Of a DNA stretch of 64,000 bases, positions 36,628 to 47,189 are shown piece after piece. Position 1 is the stretch's first letter. Each line of letters begins with the position of its first letter. Origin of the DNA: FEN-299 sp963717945 (GTDB lineage Bacteria > Acidobacteriota > Vicinamibacteria > Vicinamibacterales > Fen-181). A program made the translations under genes and the position numbers. The stretch is taken from contig CAVQXT010000003.1 of the NCBI GenBank assembly GCA_963717945.1, positions 992,001 to 1,056,000 of the forward strand, in the 5' to 3' direction. Below the pieces are notes generated by a model that had not been told where the DNA came from, made no database searches, and saw nothing but the letters and a program-made list of their open reading frames with translations.

Positions 36628-37370
36628 CAGAGGCCGACCCCGTTCGCGCTGGCGGCCGGCACCGGGTCCTGCGGCGGGAAGTAGAGGATCCGATTGCAGC
36701 TCTCGCACTGGAAGATGATCTCGTTGCGACGGAGATCGTTGGCGACCTGCGGCCGGATCCGGACGTGGCAGGCGCTGCAGTAGCCGCCCCTGATCTCCAC
36801 CACCGCCGAGCCCCGCCGCTCGCGCACGGTCTCGTAGGTCGCGAGCAGGCCCGGCGACACCTCGGCGGCCAGGCGCGCGCGGGCCGGCGTCGTCTCCTCC
36901 ATCTGCCGTTCGAGCCGAGCGGTCTCCTCCTCGATCTGCTTCCGCTCGGCGGCGATCACGGCCTTGTCGGCCGCGAGCCTGGCCTCGGCGGCCTTTTCGG
37001 TGGCCGCCAGATCGTCGTGCGCCAGCATGCGCTCCAGGATCAGGTCCTCGAAACGCCGCACCTCGTTCTGCGCCGCCTCGATCTCCTTGAGCATGGCCGT
37101 GTATTCCTTGTTGGTCTTGACCTCCATGAGCTGGCCCTTGAACTTGCTCAGCCGGCCCTGGACCGTCGCGAGATCCTTCTCGACGGCGCGCCGCGCCACC
37201 TGGTTCTCCGTGACCTTCGCCCGCGCGGTTTCGAGCGCCGCGGTCGCCGAGGAGAGCCGGGCGTCGAGCGACTGGACGAGCGCCGGGTGCTCGGCGACGC
37301 GGCGGCGGGCCGCTTCGGCGGCCAGGTCGATCTGCTGGAGGCGGATGAGACGTTCGAGGTCAGCGTCCAT
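36627..37370 (-). CDS. C4-type zinc-ribbon coiled-coil protein
   Basis: This 247-aa protein has a long coiled coil (about residues 5-185) and a C-terminal zinc ribbon with CSACHVRI and CESCNRIL. The family (zf-RING_7/CdsZ-like) is widespread and linked to RNase H genes, as here. CdsZ-like members affect translation or division site control, but no role is established for this one. The ATG 37370 is the first sensible start. The frame is open to 37514 into the tRNA-proximal region. Confidence 0.85.
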   Translation of the reverse strand: MDADLERLIRLQQIDLAAEAARRRVAEHPALVQSLDARLSSATAALETARAKVTENQVARRAVEKDLATVQGRLSKFKGQLMEVKTNKEYTAMLKEIEAAQNEVRRFEDLILERMLAHDDLAATEKAAEARLAADKAVIAAERKQIEEETARLERQMEETTPARARLAAEVSPGLLATYETVRERRGSAVVEIRGGYCSACHVRIRPQVANDLRRNEIIFQCESCNRILYFPPQDPVPAASANGVGL

Positions 37371-37502
37371 GCGGTACTTGTCGATCAAATGAAAAAGGCC
37401 CCGCCGCGCGGAGCCTGGGTGTGGTGGCGCGCCTGTTGTCGAGGCGCCGGATGCGGCGTTTCCGACTGCGTGCGGCGTTTGGCGTGTCTGGCATGCTGGT
37501 GC

Positions 37503-37578
37503 TGGTGGGCCCACCAGGATTCGAACCTGGGACAGGCCGGTTATGAGCCGGCGGCTCTGACCGCTGAGCTATGGGCCC
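37503..37578 (-). tRNA. tRNA with CAT anticodon, probably tRNA-Ile2 (or elongator tRNA-Met)
   Basis: A complete 76-base cloverleaf is present on the minus strand with encoded CCA. The acceptor stem GGGCCCA/TGGGCCC is perfect, the D arm is GCTC/GAGC, the anticodon stem GCCGG/CCGGC holds loop CTCATAA (anticodon at 37543-37545), and the T arm is CCAGG-TTCGAAT-CCTGG. The C4-G69 and C5-G68 pairs are those recognised by TilS, which turns CAU into the AUA-reading lysidine form, so Ile2 is more likely than Met. It is not the initiator tRNA, because it has a normal first pair and lacks the GGG/CCC anticodon stem. Confidence 0.9.
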
Positions 37579-37628
37579 ACGCCGATCCGGCGCCGATCGG
37601 TCGGCCGACCCCGGGCCGGCCAGCGACA

Positions 37629-37657
37629 AGTCTACCTCGTGCCGTCCCTGCGGCCAA
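37629..37657 (-). promoter_or_regulatory. Candidate tRNA promoter
   Basis: On the minus strand TTGGCC (37657-37652), a 17-base spacer and TAGACT (37634-37629) lie about 50 bases upstream of the tRNA. Each hexamer matches the sigma70 consensus at 4 of 6 positions. Confidence 0.45.
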
Positions 37658-37727
37658 AGAAAACCCGACCCGGCGGCCCGCGCCTCGCCTGCTGGCGGCA
37701 CCGGAAGGAAAATCAGAAGCCCCTCCT

Positions 37728-37733
37728 TATAAT
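37728..37733 (+). promoter_or_regulatory. -10 box TATAAT upstream of the MFS gene
   Basis: A perfect TATAAT lies 26 bases before the predicted TTG start of the transporter. No good -35 is seen at 16-18 bases. The tRNA promoter lies on the opposite strand just to the left. Confidence 0.5.
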
Positions 37734-37759
37734 AGGGCGACACGTCAGGGGATCCGGCG

Positions 37760-39325
37760 TTGAACGACCTTTCGCACGAACACGTCCACGGACGGTGGAT
37801 GCCGGCCATCGCGGTCATGCTGAGCGCCGCGATGGAGATGCTCGACACCTCCGTCGTCAACGTCAGCCTGCGCCACATCGCCGGATCGCTCTCCGCCACC
37901 GTCGACGAAGCGACCTGGGTCCTCACCTCCTACATCGTCGCGAGCGCCATCATCCTCCCGATCAGCGGCTGGCTGGCCAGCTACTTCGGCCGCAAGCGCC
38001 TGCTGATGACCGTCGTCACCGGCTTCACGCTGTCGAGCCTGCTGTGCGGCATCGCCCCGACGCTCCCGGCCTTGATCTTCTTCCGCGTCGTGCAGGGGGT
38101 GACCGGCGGCGGGCTGGTGCCGCTGTCGCAGGCCGTGCTGCTCGAGGCCTTCCCGGTGGAGGAGCGGGGCAAGGCGATGGCGTTCTGGGGGCTCGGGATG
38201 ATCGCCCTCCCGATCCTCGGGCCGACGATCGGCGGGTGGCTGACCGACACCTACTCGTGGCGCTGGGTGTTCTACGTGAACCTGCCCGTCGGCGCGATCA
38301 GCCTGGTGATGATGCACTACTTCATCACCGACCCGCCCTACATGCGCCGGGTCTCCAGGCACGTGGACGTGTGGGGGCTGGGCCTGCTCGCCGTCGGCAT
38401 GGGCGCCTTCCAGATCATGCTCGACAAGGGGCAGGAGGACGACTGGTTCTCGTCGCGCTTCATCGTCGCTCTCCTCGTCGTCACCCTCGTCGGGCTGACG
38501 GCGTTCGTCGTGCGGGAGCTTCGCGCGCGCGAGCCGATCGTCGACTTCCACCTGTTTCGCTACGTGACGTTCACGACCGGGACGTTCATCGGCGGCGTGC
38601 TCGGCTTCGTGCTGTTCGGCAGCCTGGTGCTCCTGCCGCTGTTCATGCAGGAGCTGCTGGGCTTTTCGGCGTTGACGGCGGGGCTCTGGACCTCGCCGCG
38701 CGGGATCGGCACCGTCATATTCCTGCCGATTACCGGGATGCTGCTCGGCCGGCGGTGGGATCCGCGGATCCTCCTGATGAGCGGCCTTGCCCTGGCCAGC
38801 GTCGCGTTTTTCGGCTACGCCGGCCTCGATCTGTCCGCCGGCGGGACCGACTTCCTGTGGCCGCAGATCATCCAGGGCGCCGGCCTGGCCATGGTGTTCA
38901 TCCCCCTGACGACGACCGCGATGGACCCGATCCCGCTCGAGGCGATGGGGTTTGCCACGGCCCTCTACAGCCTGATCCGCAACATGGGATCGAGCGTGGG
39001 GATCTCGTTTGTCACGAGCGAGCTGGCGCGGCGGACGCAGCTCCACCAGGCGAGGCTCGTGGAGGGGATCACGGCGTACAACCCGGGCGTCCAGCAGGCG
39101 ACTTCAGCCATCGGAGACATGCTCGGGGGCGGGACCGCGGGCCGCACCCCGGAGGCCATGGGCGTCATCTACGGCCAGGTCGTCCGCCAGGCGTCGGTCA
39201 TGAGCTTCCTCGACCTGTTCTACCTGCTGGGGATCCTGTTCCTGTTGATGATCCCGCTGGTGTGGGTGATGCGGCGGCCGCGGCAGAAGAAGGCGGGGCC
39301 GGGGGCCGGAGGCCAGGAGGCTTAG
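37760..39325 (+). CDS. DHA2-family MFS drug exporter (EmrB/QacA type)
   Basis: This 521-aa transporter has 14 membrane helices. It shows the family motifs LDTSVVNVSLRHIAGSL in helix 1, motif A-like GWLASYFGRKRLLM near residue 77, and motif C-like GLGMIALPILGPTIGGWL near 155. Such proteins expel hydrophobic drugs by proton antiport, often with an EmrA adaptor. No emrA is adjacent. The start is TTG 37760 with GGGG upstream, or ATG 37799, which would trim 13 residues. The TAG stop is the first base triplet of a GGCTCAA repeat array. Confidence 0.9.
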   Translation: MNDLSHEHVHGRWMPAIAVMLSAAMEMLDTSVVNVSLRHIAGSLSATVDEATWVLTSYIVASAIILPISGWLASYFGRKRLLMTVVTGFTLSSLLCGIAPTLPALIFFRVVQGVTGGGLVPLSQAVLLEAFPVEERGKAMAFWGLGMIALPILGPTIGGWLTDTYSWRWVFYVNLPVGAISLVMMHYFITDPPYMRRVSRHVDVWGLGLLAVGMGAFQIMLDKGQEDDWFSSRFIVALLVVTLVGLTAFVVRELRAREPIVDFHLFRYVTFTTGTFIGGVLGFVLFGSLVLLPLFMQELLGFSALTAGLWTSPRGIGTVIFLPITGMLLGRRWDPRILLMSGLALASVAFFGYAGLDLSAGGTDFLWPQIIQGAGLAMVFIPLTTTAMDPIPLEAMGFATALYSLIRNMGSSVGISFVTSELARRTQLHQARLVEGITAYNPGVQQATSAIGDMLGGGTAGRTPEAMGVIYGQVVRQASVMSFLDLFYLLGILFLLMIPLVWVMRRPRQKKAGPGAGGQEA

Positions 39326-39399
39326 GGCTCAAGGCTCAAGGCTCAGGGCTCAAGCTAAGAGGCTCAAGGCTCAGGGCTCAAGGCTCAGGGCTCTGCGGA
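39323..39399. repeat. GGCTCAA/GGCTCAG tandem array after the MFS gene
   Basis: Imperfect 7-base units (AAGGCTC, AGGGCTC) repeat about ten times. The array begins with the TAG stop codon of the MFS gene, which reads as a variant unit (GGCTTAGGGCTC). The same family, with the same trailing GGAAAGAC motif, fills the gap at 53074-53135. Confidence 0.85.
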
Positions 39400-39422
39400 A
39401 AGACAGGGATGGTAATCTAGCC

Positions 39423-39899
39423 GTGGGAGGCCCAGTGAAATCCATGCGCCCGCGCGTCGTGCCGAGTGCCATCGCGTTTGTTCTCCTGGCCTCGGTCTTC
39501 TTGAGTGCGGCCCCGTCGCCGGCAGCCGAACCGCCGCTGATCCAGCCGGCGGACCTGGTGAACATTCTGAAGGCGACCAGCGGTCCCAAGCCGGTCATCC
39601 TCCAGGTCGGCTTCTATGTCCTGTACTTGCAGGCGCACATTCCGGGCTCCGAGTACGTCGGTCCGGCCTCGAGCCCGGACGGGCTCGCGATGCTCCGCAA
39701 GCGCGTCGAAGCGCTGCCGCGCGGGACACCCCTCGTGATTTACTGCGGGTGCTGCCCCTGGAATCAATGCCCCGTGATCCATCCCGCCTACGACGCGCTC
39801 CGCGGCATGGGGTTTACGAGCGTGAAGGCCCTCGACATCCCCCGCAACTTCGGGGTCGACTGGATGCAGAAGGGCTACCCGGTGGCGAGGGGCCGGTAG
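39423..39899 (+). CDS. Exported rhodanese-like protein with a cysteine-rich active loop
   Basis: This is a rhodanese-domain protein of up to 158 aa with a signal peptide. GTG 39423 or ATG 39444 are possible starts. The second gives a standard signal MRPRVVPSAIAFVLLAS. The rhodanese fold features are LQAHIPGSEYVG and a catalytic loop carrying YCGCCPWNQCP, with four cysteines where a rhodanese normally has one. The following PAYDALRGMGF and WMQKGYPV are typical. It probably acts in the periplasm on thiol or sulfur chemistry, next to a TlpA-type thioredoxin 45 bases downstream. Confidence 0.85.
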   Translation: MGGPVKSMRPRVVPSAIAFVLLASVFLSAAPSPAAEPPLIQPADLVNILKATSGPKPVILQVGFYVLYLQAHIPGSEYVGPASSPDGLAMLRKRVEALPRGTPLVIYCGCCPWNQCPVIHPAYDALRGMGFTSVKALDIPRNFGVDWMQKGYPVARGR

Positions 39900-39944
39900 T
39901 GCCGCGGCGCGTGTCGGGGCCGGAACCGGCGTGAGGGGAATGAG

Positions 39945-40484
39945 GTGAAGATCCGAATCGCCGCCATCCTGGCGGCCTGTCTCACGGCCGGTGCCTGGCT
40001 GTCGCCGCCGTGCCAGGGCCAGACCGCGGCGCCGGCCATCGGCCAGCCCGCTCCGGTGTTCTCGCTGCAGGACGTGAGCGGGAAGGCGCTCGATCTCGCC
40101 GCGTATCGCGGCAAGGTGGTCCTGCTCGACTTCTGGGCCACCTGGTGCGCGCCCTGCCTGACCGAGATTCCTCATTTCGTCGATCTGCAGAAGAGGTACC
40201 GCGACCGGGGCGTCCAGATCATCGGCATCTCGCTCGACGACGAGGCGGCGCCGGTGCGCGCCTTCTACCAGAAGTTGAAGATGAACTATCCCGTGGCCAT
40301 TGGCGACGCCAAGCTCGCCGAGCGCTACGGGGGAATCCTCGGCATGCCGGTGGCCTTCGTCATCGGGTGCGACGGCCGCATCCGGGCTCAGCATGCCGGC
40401 GAAACCGACGCGTCGGTGTTCGAGCGGGACATCGTGCCGCTGCTTCGCGAGTCGGCGTGCAGACCGACGACCCGAGCACGCTAG
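39945..40484 (+). CDS. TlpA-like periplasmic thioredoxin
   Basis: This 179-aa protein has a signal peptide (residues 1-25) and a thioredoxin fold of the ResA/TlpA class. The redox pair is Cys-Ala-Pro-Cys in LDFWATWCAPCLTEIP, and the cis-proline is in GMPVAFVIG. It reduces or keeps reduced periplasmic thiols, for example in cytochrome c biogenesis. The GTG start has GGGGAATGAGG upstream. The TAG stop begins an AGGGCTCTCGG-type repeat. Confidence 0.93.
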   Translation: MKIRIAAILAACLTAGAWLSPPCQGQTAAPAIGQPAPVFSLQDVSGKALDLAAYRGKVVLLDFWATWCAPCLTEIPHFVDLQKRYRDRGVQIIGISLDDEAAPVRAFYQKLKMNYPVAIGDAKLAERYGGILGMPVAFVIGCDGRIRAQHAGETDASVFERDIVPLLRESACRPTTRAR

Positions 40485-40524
40485 AGGGCTCTCGGCTTTG
40501 GGCTTTCGGCTCTCGGCGGAATCC
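40482..40524. repeat. AGCCGAA-type short repeat tract after the TlpA gene
   Basis: Units of GGCTCTCGGCTTT and GGCTTTCGGCTCTC follow directly from the TAG stop. The reverse complement of this tract closely matches 59515-59552 (CCGAAAGCCGAAAGCCC). Confidence 0.65.
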
Positions 40525-40586
40525 GGCTCGCGGCTCACGACCTGCGGCTGCGCCACTCGCGCGACGTCGTCCGGCCTCGGTGCCGG

Positions 40587-41024
40587 TCAGGCGCCTGCGG
40601 ACGCCTGCCGCAATTGCTGGTAGACCCCCAGGCGATCGGTAATCTGCCAGTGTCCGGTGAGCCGATTGCCTTCGAAGTAGTAGACCGTCGCGCCCGACAT
40701 CCGGATCGGCTTTCCCGTCGCGGGAAACCCCGGGATGTCGCCCTTGTGCGTGCCGGCCCAGAGCCACGTCATCACGACCGCGTTCCCGTCGGCGAACAGT
40801 TCCTGGATGTCGAAGCGCTGATCCGGGAACGCCGCGCGCGAGATGGCCACGCGGTCCTGGTAGCCCGCGAGGTCGAGTTCGCGGCCTTCCCACGGGTCGC
40901 CCGGATCGTGATGAATCGTGTACCTCGCCGCGACGTACTTCTCCGACGCTGCGACGTGTCCCTCGCTCCACACTTCGCGGATGAACCGCGTGAGCGTGTC
41001 CTTGCGGTCCTCACCGATTGACAA
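40587..41024 (-). CDS. SnoaL-like/ester cyclase family protein
   Basis: This 145-aa protein has the small alpha+beta cone fold of the SnoaL/NTF2 superfamily. Typical stretches are RFIREVWSEGHVAASEKYVA, GRELDLAGYQDRVAISRAAFPDQRFDIQELFADG and VYYFEGNRLTGHWQITDRLG. These proteins are cyclases, isomerases or simple binding proteins, so the substrate is open. The start is TTG 41024, which falls inside the first unit of the 20-bp tandem array. Codons 1-4 (MSIG) are repeat-derived. Confidence 0.8.
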   Translation of the reverse strand: MSIGEDRKDTLTRFIREVWSEGHVAASEKYVAARYTIHHDPGDPWEGRELDLAGYQDRVAISRAAFPDQRFDIQELFADGNAVVMTWLWAGTHKGDIPGFPATGKPIRMSGATVYYFEGNRLTGHWQITDRLGVYQQLRQASAGA

Positions 41025-41141
41025 TCGTCAGCCCCGATTCCTCTGCGTCAGAACCGATTCCTCTGCGTCAGCCCCGATTCCTCTGCGTCAGAACCGATTC
41101 CTCTGCGTCAGTTCCGATTGACAGGCGTCAGTCCCGATTAC
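41014..41141. repeat. 20-bp tandem array between rpoD and the SnoaL-like gene
   Basis: There are six units with an exact 20-base period, plus a partial seventh. The inner four read CCGATTCCTCTGCGTCAG plus two variable bases (AA, CC, AA, TT). The two outer units carry GATTGACA in place of GATTCCTC. A partial unit CCGATTAC abuts the rpoD end. The array runs into the coding start of the SnoaL-like gene. A sister array lies at 61411-61534. Confidence 0.9.
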
Positions 41142-41142
41142 G

Positions 41143-42825
<1,683 letters not shown>

Positions 42826-42872
42826 GGGCAGTCCTCCTCGAAATCACGATGTTCACGCATCCGTCCCGATGT

Positions 42873-44630
42873 TCAGGCCATCCGGAGCCGGTCGATCTCC
42901 CGGCTCAGCTCCACCTTCCGCTGCAGCAGGTCCTCGAGCGGCTCGCCGCCGGCGTCTCCCGACTGGAGGCGCTCGATGTCGCGCTGCAGGCCGCCGCGCT
43001 CCCGCTCGAGGCGCATCAGCCTCAGCTCGCTCGCCGATTCGGCCGCCGGCACGGGTTGCTCGGCCACCGCGGCGATGCTGGTGACCAGCCGTGCCTCGTC
43101 ACTATTTAGACGTGCGAGCAGCCCCGAAGGGACGTCTTCGGCCCCGCGGTCGTAGAGCCCCTGGGCGATTTCCAGGATCCCCCGCGTCAGCAGCATCTCG
43201 AAATCCTCCGCCGCCAGCCGCTCGAACGCCGTCCGCGCCCCGTCCTCGTCGTGGTACACGGCCCAGATCAGGCCCCGCTCGGCCGGCCGGATCTGCCCGA
43301 AGCTGGGCAGTTCCTTCGCCGTCAGCGTCGTCCGCCGGTCCACGGCCGCCTTCCGAATCTCGGCGCGCACGACATCCTCGGTGATGCGCGCCTTGTGCGC
43401 CAGCCGGTCGGCGAACTGGTCCCGGCCGGCGGCGTCCGGGATCTGCGCGGCGACGGGCAGCATCCGGTTCAGGAACTCCCGCCGCACCTCGTCGCTGCCG
43501 AAATCCCTCCCCTGGGCCGCCCGGTCGATCAGGTACTCGACATACGGCCGCGAGGCCTTGATGAGGTCCAGGTACGCGGCGACGCCGTTCTTCCTGATGA
43601 ATCCGTCCGGGTCGTCGCCGGGCGGCAGCAGGGCGACGTTCACCAGGAAGCCCTCCTGCACCAGCAGCAGCGACGACCGCTCGGCCGCCCCCTGCCCGGC
43701 GGCGTCGGGATCGTAGCTGAGCACGACCTTCGAGGCGAACCGCCGCAGCAGGTGCGCCTGCTGCGGGGTCAGCGCCGTCCCGCACGAGGCGACCACCGTC
43801 AGCACGCCGGCCTGCAGCGCCAGCGCGAAATCGAAATACCCCTCGACCAGCACCGCGTAGCCGACGCGCCGGATGTCCGCCTTGGTCAGGTGCAGCCCGT
43901 AGAGCGTCCGGCCCTTCGAGTAGATCGGCGTCTCCGGCGAATTCAGGTACTTCGGCTGCTGGTCCGCCTCCATCGCACGGCCGCCGAAGGCGACCACCGA
44001 TCCGCTGTCGCGACAGATGGGAATCATCAGCCGCCCGCGGAACCGATCGACCGTCTGCCTGTCCTCGCGCTGCACGACCAGGCCGCTCTTGACGAGCAGC
44101 GGGAGGTCGAACCCCTGCTTGACGAGCGCCGTCTTCAGCGCCTCGCGCGAGGGGAGCGCGAACCCGAGCCCGAGCCGCTCGATCGTCTCCCGGCCGATCC
44201 CGCGCGCCGCCAATTGCCGCCGCGCGGTGCCGCCCGCCGCGGAGGCCAGCTGCTCCCGGAACCGGGTTGCCGCCACCTCCTGGATCTTGAGCAGCGTCTC
44301 CCGCTCGACGCTGTCGCTCTCGTCGGCGCCGGCCGGCTCGGGCACCGTCATCCCGAACTTGCGCGCGATGAGCCGCACGGCGTCCTGGAAGCCGACCTTC
44401 TCCTGCAGCTCGACGAACTTGAACACGTCGCCGCCCGTCTGGCAGCCGAAGCAGTAGAAGAAGCCCTTGTCCGGGTTCACGTGGAACGACGGCGTCTTCT
44501 CGCCGTGGAACGGGCACAGCCCCTTCCACGTCGCCCCGGACTTCTTCAGCGGCACGTAGTCCTGCACGACCGCGACGATGTCGGCGCGGGCCCGCAGGTC
44601 GTCGATGAAGCTGTGCGGGACCAGGGCCAC
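42873..44630 (-). CDS. dnaG: DNA primase DnaG
   Basis: This 585-aa primase makes RNA primers at the fork. It has the CHC2 zinc ribbon (Cys39, His42, Cys60, Cys63 in GLCPFHGEKTPSFH and FFYCFGCQTGGD), the catalytic core with VVAFGGRAME, and the Toprim domain (VEGYFDFALA, SYDPDAAGQGAAER). The C-terminal helicase-interacting part is short and helical. The GTG start is 3 bases from the mutS2 stop. Confidence 0.97.
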   Translation of the reverse strand: MALVPHSFIDDLRARADIVAVVQDYVPLKKSGATWKGLCPFHGEKTPSFHVNPDKGFFYCFGCQTGGDVFKFVELQEKVGFQDAVRLIARKFGMTVPEPAGADESDSVERETLLKIQEVAATRFREQLASAAGGTARRQLAARGIGRETIERLGLGFALPSREALKTALVKQGFDLPLLVKSGLVVQREDRQTVDRFRGRLMIPICRDSGSVVAFGGRAMEADQQPKYLNSPETPIYSKGRTLYGLHLTKADIRRVGYAVLVEGYFDFALALQAGVLTVVASCGTALTPQQAHLLRRFASKVVLSYDPDAAGQGAAERSSLLLVQEGFLVNVALLPPGDDPDGFIRKNGVAAYLDLIKASRPYVEYLIDRAAQGRDFGSDEVRREFLNRMLPVAAQIPDAAGRDQFADRLAHKARITEDVVRAEIRKAAVDRRTTLTAKELPSFGQIRPAERGLIWAVYHDEDGARTAFERLAAEDFEMLLTRGILEIAQGLYDRGAEDVPSGLLARLNSDEARLVTSIAAVAEQPVPAAESASELRLMRLERERGGLQRDIERLQSGDAGGEPLEDLLQRKVELSREIDRLRMA

Positions 44631-44633
44631 GCG

Positions 44634-47189
44634 CTATTCCTTCAATTCCACGACCGTCACGCCCCCGCCGCCCTTCTCGGGCGCCGCCGGCTGGTAGTTC
44701 GCCACCAGCGGGTGGTTCTTCAGGTACTCGGCGATCGCGCGCCGGAGCTGCCCGGTGCCGTACCCGTGAATCACCCGGATGGTGCGCTGGTCGCCCAGCA
44801 GCGTCGCGTCGAGGAACCGCTCGGTCCGGGCGAGGGCTTCTTCAACCGTGCAGCCGATCACGTTCAGGTCGGCCGTCGCCCCGTCCCCGCGCGGCTGCAG
44901 CTGCACGTTCACGTTGACGCGGCCCGCCGCGGGAGCGCCGCCGGCCTTGACCAGGACGCGCAAGTCGGCCACCCGGGCGCGCAGCCGCTTGCCCTGCATG
45001 TCGACCTCCGCGTCGTCGCCGTGGAGGGCGGCCAGGGTGCCCTCGAGCCCGAGGCCGGCCACCGCGACGCGGTCGCCCACCGACGGCCGCCCTTCGAGGG
45101 GCGTCGGCACCTCGGTGCGCGGGCTCTCTCCGCCGTGGAACCGGGCCGCCGCCGCCTCGACCGCGAGCCGCGCCTCGAGCCTCGCCGTCCCCGCGTCGCC
45201 GGTCGAGATCGCCGGCCCGTTGAGCGTCCGCTTGGCCATCTGCCGCTCGGCCTGCGCGGTCATCTCGGCCGCCTTCTTCTTGAGGTCGTCGATGACCTGG
45301 TCGATCTCGCGCCGCGCGTCGCGCAGCCGCTCGTCCAGCCGGTCCTCGGTCTTGCGGCGGATGGTCTCCTCGCGCTGCCGCAGCCCCTCTTCGCGGGCCT
45401 TCAGGCGCGACTCCGACTCGCCGAGCAGCTCGCGCTCGCGGGAGACGAGCCGGCGCTCGTGATCGAGGTCGTGCAGGTTCTGGTCGATCTTGGCCAGGTG
45501 CTCGGCCAGCCGCGCGTCGCGTTCGCTCAGGTTCTGGCGCGCCCTGGTCAGGATCGCGGCGCCGAGCCCGAGCCGGCCGGCGATCTCGAGCGCGAGGCTC
45601 CGGCCCGGCGACCCGTAGACCAGCCGGTAGCTGGGCGCGAACGACTCGGGGTCGAATCCGAACGCCGCCACCACCACGCCGGGCGTCGTCGTCGCGTAGG
45701 TCTTGACCGCCTCGCTGTGGCTCGTGCAGACGACCATCGCCCCGCGCGACTTGAAGTGGTCGACCACCGCCGTGGCCAGCGCGCCGCCCTCGCCCGGGTC
45801 GGTGCCCGAGCCCAGTTCGTCGAACAGCACCAGCGCCGGCAGCGCCAGCATCCGATCCATGCCGGCGATGTTGGTGACGTGCCAGGAGAAGGTGCTCAGG
45901 TTGGCGGCAATCGACTGCTCGTCCCCGATGTCGGCGAACACGCTGCGGAAGACCGGCAGCCGGGAGCCGGGCGCGGCCGGAATGTGCAGGCCGGTCTGGG
46001 CCATCAGCGCCAGCAGCCCGGTCGTCTTGAGCGCGACGGTCTTGCCGCCGGTGTTCGGGCCGGTGACGACGAGTACGTTGGCCGGCGGGGTCAGGAGGAT
46101 ATCCACCGGGACCGGCTCGGCGGCGCGCGCCACCCGGCCGGGCGCGGCGCTTCCGGCGACCGGCCGGCCCTCGCCGGTCGGCGGCACGGCTCCCTCGGGC
46201 CCCTCGGCCAGCTCGGAGACCTCGCCCGCCGCGGACAGCCGCTCGGCCACGGCGCGGATCAGCAGCGGGTGCCGGGCCGCCCGGAGTTCGATCCCGTCGT
46301 CGTTCGACATGACCGGCTCGACGCCGCCCACCACCTGCGAGAACCGCGCCTTCGCCTGCACGACATCCAGCTCGGTGGCCGCCTCCAGCGTCCGCTGGAG
46401 ATCGAGCGCCCGGCGGCGGAACGCGTCGGTCAGGGCCAGGAGGATCCGGTGGACCTCCGCGGCCTCCTGCTCTTCGAGGGCGACGACGTCGTTGTTGATC
46501 TCGACCGTGCTGAGCGGTTCGAGATACAGGCTGGCGCCGCTCGCCGAGCTGCCGTGGATGATGCCCGGGATCGCCGACCGGTGCTCGGCGCGCACGACGA
46601 GCACGTACCGGCCGTTGCGGTCGGTGACGATCTGGTCCTGCAGGTAGCGGGACGTGTCGCGGCCGCGCAGGAACGACTCGAGCGTCGTCCGCAGCCGCGC
46701 GCGCTGCTTCCGGAGGCGATCCCTGATCGACCGGAGCTCGCCGCTCGCCTGGTCGTTGACCTCGCCGCCGGGATCGACCTTGTGACGGATGTCGGCGACT
46801 TCGGTCTTGAACGACGCGGCCGTGTCGACCAGCGACGCCATGAAGGGGTAGCTGCCCGCCGCGCGCTTGATGGCCGCGCGGGTCTCGTCGATCGAGTCGA
46901 GGAAGTCGGCGAGGCCGAGCAGCCGCAGCGGTTCGAGCGGACGGCCCTCGACGGCCAGGGCCGCGAGCGTGGCGCCGACATCGGCCGGCGCCTGCAGCGG
47001 GAAGAGCCCGCCGTCGGCGAGGTAGCGCGTGCCCTCGGTCGTCCCCCCGAGCGACTGGGCGACCCGGCGCGGGTCGGACTGCGGGCGCAGCGAGGCCAGG
47101 CGCTCCCGACCGAGCGGGGTCGCGGCGAAACTGCGCACGACCTCGACGATCCGATGAAACTCCAGGGCTTGCTGTGCAGCTCGCTGCAT
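44634..47189 (-). CDS. mutS2: Endonuclease MutS2
   Basis: This 851-aa MutS-like ATPase has a C-terminal Smr domain. It has the Walker A TGPNTGGKTVALK, Walker B LFDELGSGTDPGEGGAL, a long coiled coil (about 510-620) and an Smr domain ending with IHGYGTGQLRRAI. In other bacteria MutS2 limits recombination or acts on collided ribosomes. The Smr LDLRG motif is altered to LNVIG. ATG 47189 is the chosen start (MQRAAQQALEF). A GTG 14 codons upstream is possible. The gene overlaps no neighbour. Confidence 0.94.
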   Translation of the reverse strand: MQRAAQQALEFHRIVEVVRSFAATPLGRERLASLRPQSDPRRVAQSLGGTTEGTRYLADGGLFPLQAPADVGATLAALAVEGRPLEPLRLLGLADFLDSIDETRAAIKRAAGSYPFMASLVDTAASFKTEVADIRHKVDPGGEVNDQASGELRSIRDRLRKQRARLRTTLESFLRGRDTSRYLQDQIVTDRNGRYVLVVRAEHRSAIPGIIHGSSASGASLYLEPLSTVEINNDVVALEEQEAAEVHRILLALTDAFRRRALDLQRTLEAATELDVVQAKARFSQVVGGVEPVMSNDDGIELRAARHPLLIRAVAERLSAAGEVSELAEGPEGAVPPTGEGRPVAGSAAPGRVARAAEPVPVDILLTPPANVLVVTGPNTGGKTVALKTTGLLALMAQTGLHIPAAPGSRLPVFRSVFADIGDEQSIAANLSTFSWHVTNIAGMDRMLALPALVLFDELGSGTDPGEGGALATAVVDHFKSRGAMVVCTSHSEAVKTYATTTPGVVVAAFGFDPESFAPSYRLVYGSPGRSLALEIAGRLGLGAAILTRARQNLSERDARLAEHLAKIDQNLHDLDHERRLVSRERELLGESESRLKAREEGLRQREETIRRKTEDRLDERLRDARREIDQVIDDLKKKAAEMTAQAERQMAKRTLNGPAISTGDAGTARLEARLAVEAAAARFHGGESPRTEVPTPLEGRPSVGDRVAVAGLGLEGTLAALHGDDAEVDMQGKRLRARVADLRVLVKAGGAPAAGRVNVNVQLQPRGDGATADLNVIGCTVEEALARTERFLDATLLGDQRTIRVIHGYGTGQLRRAIAEYLKNHPLVANYQPAAPEKGGGGVTVVELKE

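Noticed and set aside
41014..41141. The 20-bp array as a CRISPR
   Set aside because: The units are contiguous with no spacers, and no cas gene is present in the window.
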